Source: Sulfurimonas sp. (GTDB taxonomy: Bacteria; Campylobacterota; Campylobacteria; Campylobacterales; Sulfurimonadaceae). From it: DNA of 5,019 nt. Position 1 is the first letter of the stretch; each line of letters begins with the position of its first letter. Location: assembly GCA_021157665.1 (NCBI GenBank), contig JAGGWE010000217.1, forward strand, positions 1 to 5,019, written 5' to 3'. The translations under genes and the position numbers were made by a program. Positions 1-3,158 of this stretch are shown here, in pieces. Under the pieces are notes generated by a model. That model was not told where the DNA came from and did not search any database. It was given only the letters and a program-made list of their open reading frames with translations.

Positions 1-1326
1 AAACATTGATGATGCAGAGTTCAATCTACTCATCATAATATCATAGGCAATAAATCTTTTTTGCATCGTTTGATACTTAGAATCTAAGTTTTCTATCATT
101 TGTAATTTTCTATCTTCTAGTGTGTCTTTAGACTCTTTTATAAAATCTTTCATCTGATCTAGAATTGCATTATATTTTGTATATGTTTCTATTGTGCTTG
201 AAAATGCTGTAAAAGCTCCATCTAGTTCTACGGTTGTACCATCATCATTTGTAAATGTTCCACCAGCAAGAAAAGCTTGTACATTTGCATTATCATTTTC
301 TAATTTTTCAGTAAATACATCTTTATCTATACTTAATTTACCCTCTTTATCTAGTTCAAAACCAAAGTCAAATATAGAACCAGAAGTTGTGTCTGTTATC
401 ATATTTGTAATATAACTTTTCATACTTCTTATAGTACTATCTCCAGAAAAAATACCTCTGGTTTCACTATCTACACTAGATTTTGTCATCTTATCTAGTT
501 CAGTCATTGTTTCATTGTATTTATCAACAAAACTATCTATTTTTTCTAAAATACTTTCATTATCCTGCATTACACTAACACTTGAGGTACCAACCTCTTT
601 TAATGTTATAGTTAAGCCTGTAATTAGGTCATCTACATTATTACTTGTTCTAGTGATTGCTTGCCCATTAAAAGTAAATGTAGCATCTTCTCCAGTTTGA
701 AGGTCTATCATCCCTGTTGTTAGGCGAGTATCTTTTAATTGTGCAGAGTTGTCTGTCATCGTGATATTTTGAGTTGTCCCTGTATCTACTGAACTTACAA
801 AAAGGCGAAAATCTCCACTGCTTATTTGAACCACAGTAGCATCTATTTTTTCACCAGCTATATCATTTATCAAATTTTTTAAATCATCCAAAGTTGTTGA
901 AGCATCATAGTCTATAGTAAAATCAACACCATCGATATTTAAGTTCATACTACCAACGCCATTAGCGATAGTTTCAGTATTTGATGTAAATGCACCAGAT
1001 TCTTCTATTTGTTTAGTTGCAAGTTTTGTTACATCTAGAGTAAAATCTTGAAGGTCTGTATTTATAATTGCACTCACTTCAACCGAAGAACCCGTAACTG
1101 TTGCACTTCGTTCTTGAAATAGAGTTGAATCTTTGAGTGCATTTATACTATCTATAAGATTAGTCATACTTGCATCTATAACCTCAAGAGCCTTTTTTCT
1201 GTCATCCTCGTTAGCTAAAGAGAGTTCTAGCGGCGTTACATATTGTGCATCATCCGCTTCTCTTAGTTTATCTAAAATATCTTGTGTTAAAACACCGGAG
1301 CCTGCTCCCACTGAACTAATAGCCAT
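1..1326 (-). CDS. fliD: Flagellar filament cap protein FliD (hook-associated protein 2), 3' end cut off
   Basis: FliD forms the cap at the tip of the flagellar filament and helps exported flagellin subunits to fold and insert. Translating the minus strand from the ATG at 1326-1324 gives 442 codons without a stop, running to the window edge. Family marks seen are an N-terminal GAGSGVLTQDILDKL segment (about residues 7-21) within an FliD_N-like region (to about 107), a flagellin-IN-like stretch around 145-180, FNGQAITRTSNNVDDLITGL (219-238) at the start of the FliD_C-like region, and the C-terminal coiled-coil ending in YDIMMSRLNSASSMF. FliD proteins usually end about ten residues after this point, so only the extreme C-terminus is missing. 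The start is supported by AAGGA six bases upstream (1333-1337). It lies downstream of fliC on the same strand but has its own FliA-type promoter. A gene such as fliS often follows fliD but would lie outside the window. Confidence 0.95.
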   Translation of the reverse strand, partial: MAISSVGAGSGVLTQDILDKLREADDAQYVTPLELSLANEDDRKKALEVIDASMTNLIDSINALKDSTLFQERSATVTGSSVEVSAIINTDLQDFTLDVTKLATKQIEESGAFTSNTETIANGVGSMNLNIDGVDFTIDYDASTTLDDLKNLINDIAGEKIDATVVQISSGDFRLFVSSVDTGTTQNITMTDNSAQLKDTRLTTGMIDLQTGEDATFTFNGQAITRTSNNVDDLITGLTITLKEVGTSSVSVMQDNESILEKIDSFVDKYNETMTELDKMTKSSVDSETRGIFSGDSTIRSMKSYITNMITDTTSGSIFDFGFELDKEGKLSIDKDVFTEKLENDNANVQAFLAGGTFTNDDGTTVELDGAFTAFSSTIETYTKYNAILDQMKDFIKESKDTLEDRKLQMIENLDSKYQTMQKRFIAYDIMMSRLNSASSMF

Positions 1327-1328
1327 AA

Positions 1329-1340
1329 CAAATCCTTTTA
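1329..1340 (-). promoter_or_regulatory. fliD ribosome-binding site in a small potential hairpin
   Basis: The minus strand reads TAAAAGGATTTG, ending two bases before the fliD ATG. AAGGA is a good Shine-Dalgarno sequence with a six-base spacer, and it fixes the start. TAAA and TTTG can pair (one G-U) around the loop AGGA. The box is nearly identical to the one before fliC. CsrA prefers GGA in hairpin loops, so translational control is possible, but that is an inference. Confidence 0.6.
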
Positions 1341-1381
1341 CATTAATAATCTTTAATTATTATAGTTTATATTATGTAGTT

Positions 1382-1408
1382 ACATCGACAATTTTAGTAA
1401 ATTATTTA
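1382..1408 (-). promoter_or_regulatory. Sigma-28 (FliA)-type promoter of fliD
   Basis: On the minus strand a TAAA -35 core (1408-1405) is followed by 15 bases and then GTCGATGT (1389-1382). This matches the known FliA pattern TAAA-N15-GCCGATAA at the TAAA and CGAT cores. Spacing and -10 core are the same as in the promoter before fliC, and the match continues downstream (TGTCGATGTAACTA here, TGTCGATTTAACTA there). Transcription would start near 1375, leaving a leader of about 49 bases. I saw no sigma-54 motif (GG-N10-GC type) in this intergenic region. Confidence 0.7.
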
Positions 1409-1436
1409 GGTAAGTTATTGAAGAAAAAATGAGGGC

Positions 1437-1470
1437 AAAAAAAAAGCCAAAGACAAAAAATCTTTGGCTT
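1437..1470 (-). terminator. Rho-independent terminator of fliC
   Basis: Reading the minus strand after the fliC stop, a perfect 10-bp stem (AAGCCAAAGA at 1470-1461 reads as its partner TCTTTGGCTT at 1453-1444) closes a seven-base loop. It runs directly into nine T residues (1445-1437). It lies about 20 bases past the stop codon and upstream of the fliD promoter, so fliC and fliD can be separate transcription units. On the plus strand no T-run follows the stem, so it looks one-directional. Confidence 0.9.
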
Positions 1471-1490
1471 AAAATGTTTAAGAATAATTA

Positions 1491-2324
1491 CTACTGTAAT
1501 AATCTTAAAACATTTTGTTGAACAGCGTTAGCTTGACTCATAGCATATGAACCAGACTGAGCTAAGATGTTATGTTTTGCAAAGTTTGCGCTCTCTGCTG
1601 CAAAGTCAACATCTCTTAACTGAGACTCTGCCGCCGCAATATTTACCTGAGTAGCAGAGATGTTTCTTATAGCTGAACTAATCGAGTTCTGAGTAGCACC
1701 CAAATCAGCTTGATTACCAGCTAGAGCCGTAATAGTATCATCCATTTCAGCAATTGTTAATTGAGCATTAACTTTAGTGTCAATACCAGATGTAGCAACA
1801 TAGCCATCAAGAGCTGTTGTATCAACTGCAGCTACTGCTATCGTTTCAGCAGCTAAATGACCAATCTGAATGTCAAAATCAGCACCAGCACCATCAGAAC
1901 CAGAGTTATCAAGTAAATTCATACCATTAAACGATGTAGTATCTGCAATTTGTTTAAATTCAGTCTCTAAAGCAGTCACCTCTTTATCAGCAAGTTCACG
2001 GTCATCATCAACCATAGTATCATTCGAAGCTTGAACTGCAAGAACACGAATTCTTTGAGCAATATTTACTAACTCTGAAATAGCACCATCAGCAGTTTGA
2101 ACAAGACCAATACCGTCATTACCATTACGAATAGCCTGACCAAGTCCTTGTGACTGTGCTGACATTTTGTTAGCAATAGCAAGTCCGGCAGCATCATCAG
2201 CTGAGTTATTGATTCTTAAACCTGAAGAAAGAGCGTTAAGACTTTTATCAAGTCCAACATTGTTCATCGTAGCATTTCTGTGTGCGTTCATTGCCGCAAT
2301 ATTTGTGTTAATTCTAAATCCCAT
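1491..2324 (-). CDS. fliC: Flagellin, short form (filament subunit)
   Basis: This is the structural subunit of the flagellar filament, exported by the flagellar type III apparatus and assembled under the FliD cap. The 277-residue protein opens with MGFRINTNIAAMNA and has the conserved N-terminal D0/D1 region to about residue 140 (ALSSGLRINNSADDAAGLAI at 31-50, QTADGAISEL at 76-85, TSFNGMNLLDN at 130-140). The conserved C-terminal D1/D0 region covers about 190-277 (ending QANAVQQNVLRLLQ). Only about 50 residues separate the two, so the surface D2/D3 domains of longer flagellins (nearly 500 residues in Salmonella) are essentially absent. The middle is rich in Ala, Asp and Thr. The ATG at 2324 has AAGGA six bases upstream; the stop is TAG. 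Transcription is from a sigma-28-type promoter and ends at a strong terminator. Gene naming varies in this group (flaA and fliC are both used). Confidence 0.96.
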   Translation of the reverse strand: MGFRINTNIAAMNAHRNATMNNVGLDKSLNALSSGLRINNSADDAAGLAIANKMSAQSQGLGQAIRNGNDGIGLVQTADGAISELVNIAQRIRVLAVQASNDTMVDDDRELADKEVTALETEFKQIADTTSFNGMNLLDNSGSDGAGADFDIQIGHLAAETIAVAAVDTTALDGYVATSGIDTKVNAQLTIAEMDDTITALAGNQADLGATQNSISSAIRNISATQVNIAAAESQLRDVDFAAESANFAKHNILAQSGSYAMSQANAVQQNVLRLLQ

Positions 2325-2326
2325 AA

Positions 2327-2338
2327 TAAATCCTTTTA
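2327..2338 (-). promoter_or_regulatory. fliC ribosome-binding site in a small potential hairpin
   Basis: The minus strand reads TAAAAGGATTTA, in which TAAA and TTTA pair perfectly around the loop AGGA. The AAGGA Shine-Dalgarno (2335-2331) lies six bases before the ATG and decides the start. GGA exposed in a loop over the ribosome site is the typical geometry of CsrA targets. CsrA with its antagonist FliW controls flagellin translation in Campylobacter and Bacillus. Function here is inferred; the stem is only four A-T pairs. Confidence 0.55.
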
Positions 2339-2343
2339 GGGTA

Positions 2344-2358
2344 AGAGCCTTTCGCTCT
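2344..2358 (-). other. Stem-loop in the fliC mRNA leader
   Basis: Minus-strand AGAGC (2358-2354), loop GAAAG and GCTCT (2348-2344) form a perfect five-base-pair stem. It sits inside the predicted fliC leader, just upstream of the ribosome-binding box. It has no T-run after it, so it is not a terminator. It may stabilise the mRNA or shape the leader. Confidence 0.4.
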
Positions 2359-2375
2359 AGTTAATTTTGTATCTT

Positions 2376-2387
2376 GGCTTCCTTGCC
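2376..2387 (-). promoter_or_regulatory. Candidate second CsrA site in the fliC leader
   Basis: The minus strand reads GGCAAGGAAGCC: a GGC/GCC stem of three pairs presenting GGA inside a six-base loop. It would lie within about 20 bases of the predicted fliC transcript start. CsrA often binds two GGA sites in one leader, the other here being the ribosome site at 2327-2338. The stem is short and the assignment is an inference from pattern alone. Confidence 0.35.
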
Positions 2388-2399
2388 TTGATGCTAGTT

Positions 2400-2426
2400 A
2401 AATCGACACTGAAAAAAAAAACTTTA
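2400..2426 (-). promoter_or_regulatory. Sigma-28 (FliA)-type promoter of fliC
   Basis: On the minus strand TAAAGTTT (-35; TAAA at 2426-2423) is followed, 15 bases after TAAA, by GTCGATTT (-10, 2407-2400). This is close to the FliA consensus TAAAGTTT-N11-GCCGATAA with exact spacing. FliA-dependent transcription is the usual late-class control of flagellin. The spacer holds ten consecutive T residues on this strand. The predicted start near 2393 gives a leader of about 69 bases. Confidence 0.85.
2412..2421. repeat. Homopolymer A10/T10 in the fliC promoter spacer
   Basis: Ten uninterrupted A residues on the plus strand (T on the coding strand of fliC) lie wholly between the -35 and -10 elements of the fliC promoter. 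Runs of this length can slip during replication, and a gain or loss of one base would move the spacer from 15 to 16 or 14. Whether it actually varies cannot be told from one sequence. Confidence 0.6.
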
Positions 2427-2429
2427 ATA

Positions 2430-2441
2430 AATTTATAAATT
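2430..2441. repeat. 12-bp perfect palindrome between divergent promoters
   Basis: AATTTATAAATT is its own reverse complement. It lies just upstream of the fliC -35 and about ten bases from the -35 of the toxin-antitoxin promoter. It could be a regulator site, or simply an AT-rich upstream element; with this base composition chance is also possible. Confidence 0.4.
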
Positions 2442-2451
2442 CTTTCACTAT

Positions 2452-2481
2452 TTGACTTTTTATCTACCAAATAGCTATAAT
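2452..2481 (+). promoter_or_regulatory. Sigma-70-type promoter of the toxin-antitoxin operon
   Basis: TTGACT (2452-2457) and a perfect TATAAT (2476-2481) are separated by 18 bases. The expected start near 2488 leaves a leader of about 20 bases before the antitoxin ATG. A consensus -35 is notable because many Campylobacterota promoters lack one. The promoter diverges from that of fliC, with about 25 bases between the two -35 cores. Confidence 0.75.
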
Positions 2482-2492
2482 AACCTAAATAG
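2466..2492 (+). promoter_or_regulatory. Possible operator of the toxin-antitoxin operon
   Basis: Two near-copies of the same word, ACCAAATAG (2466-2474) and ACCTAAATAG (2483-2492), flank the -10 element, with the AAATAG parts 18 bases apart. A perfect 8-bp palindrome ATAGCTAT (2471-2478) overlaps the first copy and the -10. Antitoxins of this class usually repress their own operon by binding over the promoter, so this is the natural place for such a site. The assignment is an inference. Confidence 0.35.
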
Positions 2493-2508
2493 ACAAAAGG
2501 AACATTTC

Positions 2509-2766
2509 ATGCATACTATATCTGCTACGGAGATAAAACAAAATTCTGTTCGCCTTCAAGAAGCTCTTCGTGATGATATTCTTATCACTAAAAGAGATAA
2601 ACCTTTTGTAGTGGTGATGGACTATGAAAAGTATATTAAAATAAACACTTCAAATGAAGAGTGGAGTTTTTGGAGTGACAACGAGATAGACAACTTTGGA
2701 AAAATCGCTATTGGACTTAGCAACAACGAGTTTGGAGATGAAGATGAGGATTATGAAAAATGGTAG
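2509..2766 (+). CDS. Phd/YefM-family antitoxin
   Basis: This is an 85-residue antitoxin of a type II toxin-antitoxin pair, expected to bind and neutralise the downstream toxin and to repress the operon. The N-terminal half has the Phd/YefM fold signature: SATEIKQNSVRLQEAL (residues 4-19), ILITKRDKPFVVVMDYEKY (24-42). The C-terminal tail is acidic (FGDEDEDYEKW), as expected for a toxin-binding segment. I chose the ATG at 2509 because it has AAGG eight bases upstream and lies just after the promoter. The frame stays open upstream to a TTG at 2452, but that TTG is the promoter -35 itself, so it is not a start. The last seven bases overlap the toxin gene, indicating translational coupling. Confidence 0.88.
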   Translation: MHTISATEIKQNSVRLQEALRDDILITKRDKPFVVVMDYEKYIKINTSNEEWSFWSDNEIDNFGKIAIGLSNNEFGDEDEDYEKW

Positions 2767-3080
2767 GAAATATTTACTTTATCCACATGCCATACTCTGA
2801 TTTTAAAAAAGCTAAAGGACGACCTGTTTTAGTTTTTAAAAGCATTGATAAAAATTACTTACTTATTTTACCTCTAACTAGCAACCTTAAAAGAGATGGG
2901 ATAGTGATAACAAATCAAGATATAGAAGATGGTTCTATCAAAAAAGATTCTGTTGTTATAGTTCCAAAATTAACAGCGATAGACAGCAGTCTAATCATTG
3001 GTTCAAAATTTATAGCCTCATTAAAAAAAGATAGTTTTATAAAAGTCAAGAGTGAACTTTGTGTAAAGCTAGATTGCTAG
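2760..3080 (+). CDS. PemK/MazF-like toxin (putative mRNA endoribonuclease)
   Basis: This 106-residue protein follows the antitoxin with a seven-base overlap. It resembles the MazF/PemK/CcdB fold: an N-terminal strand (GNIYFIHMPYSD, residues 3-14), a loop leading into GRPVLVF (20-26), and LILPLTSN (35-42). In MazF and PemK the Arg of the RPVLV motif and a Thr of the next strand belong to the catalytic site that cuts single-stranded mRNA; R21 and T40 are at the matching places. The length is typical of the family. The start ATG at 2760 has AGGA nine bases upstream, inside the antitoxin gene. Family assignment is from motifs only, and I cannot tell cleavage specificity. It could also be an inactive or CcdB-like member. 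It is expected to be held inactive by the antitoxin. Confidence 0.78.
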   Translation: MVGNIYFIHMPYSDFKKAKGRPVLVFKSIDKNYLLILPLTSNLKRDGIVITNQDIEDGSIKKDSVVIVPKLTAIDSSLIIGSKFIASLKKDSFIKVKSELCVKLDC

Positions 3081-3137
3081 TGATTTCCCCTATTTAACAT
3101 TTTTTTGCTACACTTCGCTCACTAAAACAAATCACTA
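3078..3137. repeat. Spaced inverted repeat across the toxin-topA gap
   Basis: TAGTGATTT (3078-3086), which includes the toxin stop codon, is the exact reverse complement of AAATCACTA (3129-3137). The 42-base middle is AT-rich and contains seven T residues (3100-3106). No compact GC stem with a T-run is present, so I do not call a terminator; topA may receive read-through from the operon. A weak -10-like TATACT (3136-3141) is too close to the topA start to be convincing. Confidence 0.3.
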
Positions 3138-3147
3138 TACTATATAT

Positions 3148-3151
3148 AGGA
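3148..3151 (+). promoter_or_regulatory. Ribosome-binding site fixing the TTG start of topA
   Basis: AGGA lies seven bases before the TTG at 3159. An in-frame TAG at 3147-3149 blocks any upstream start, and the conserved protein begins immediately after the TTG, so this site decides the start. Confidence 0.75.
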
Positions 3152-3158
3152 ATACTAT

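Noticed and set aside
194..1432. Plus-strand open frames at 194-415, 515-700 and 1133-1432
   Set aside because: They lie antisense to fliD, whose frame is continuous with clear family motifs; their translations are Ser/Leu-rich with no recognisable family.
1327..1436. Sigma-54 promoter for fliD
   Set aside because: Some flagellar genes in this group use sigma-54, but no GG-N10-GC pair with a proper context was found; the FliA-type match is much better.
1444..1470. The terminator stem as a repeat or small RNA
   Set aside because: A perfect stem followed by nine T on the minus strand just after fliC is fully explained as a terminator.
2167..2364. Plus-strand open frame antisense to the start of fliC
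   Set aside because: It mirrors the conserved flagellin N-terminus and its leader, and has no family signature.
2452..2508. Upstream TTG start extending the antitoxin by 19 residues
   Set aside because: This TTG is part of the -35 element, the transcript starts downstream of it, and the extension is not family-like; the ATG at 2509 has a good ribosome site.
3136..3141. TATACT as the -10 of a topA promoter
   Set aside because: It would start transcription at the ribosome-binding site, and no -35 is at a suitable distance.
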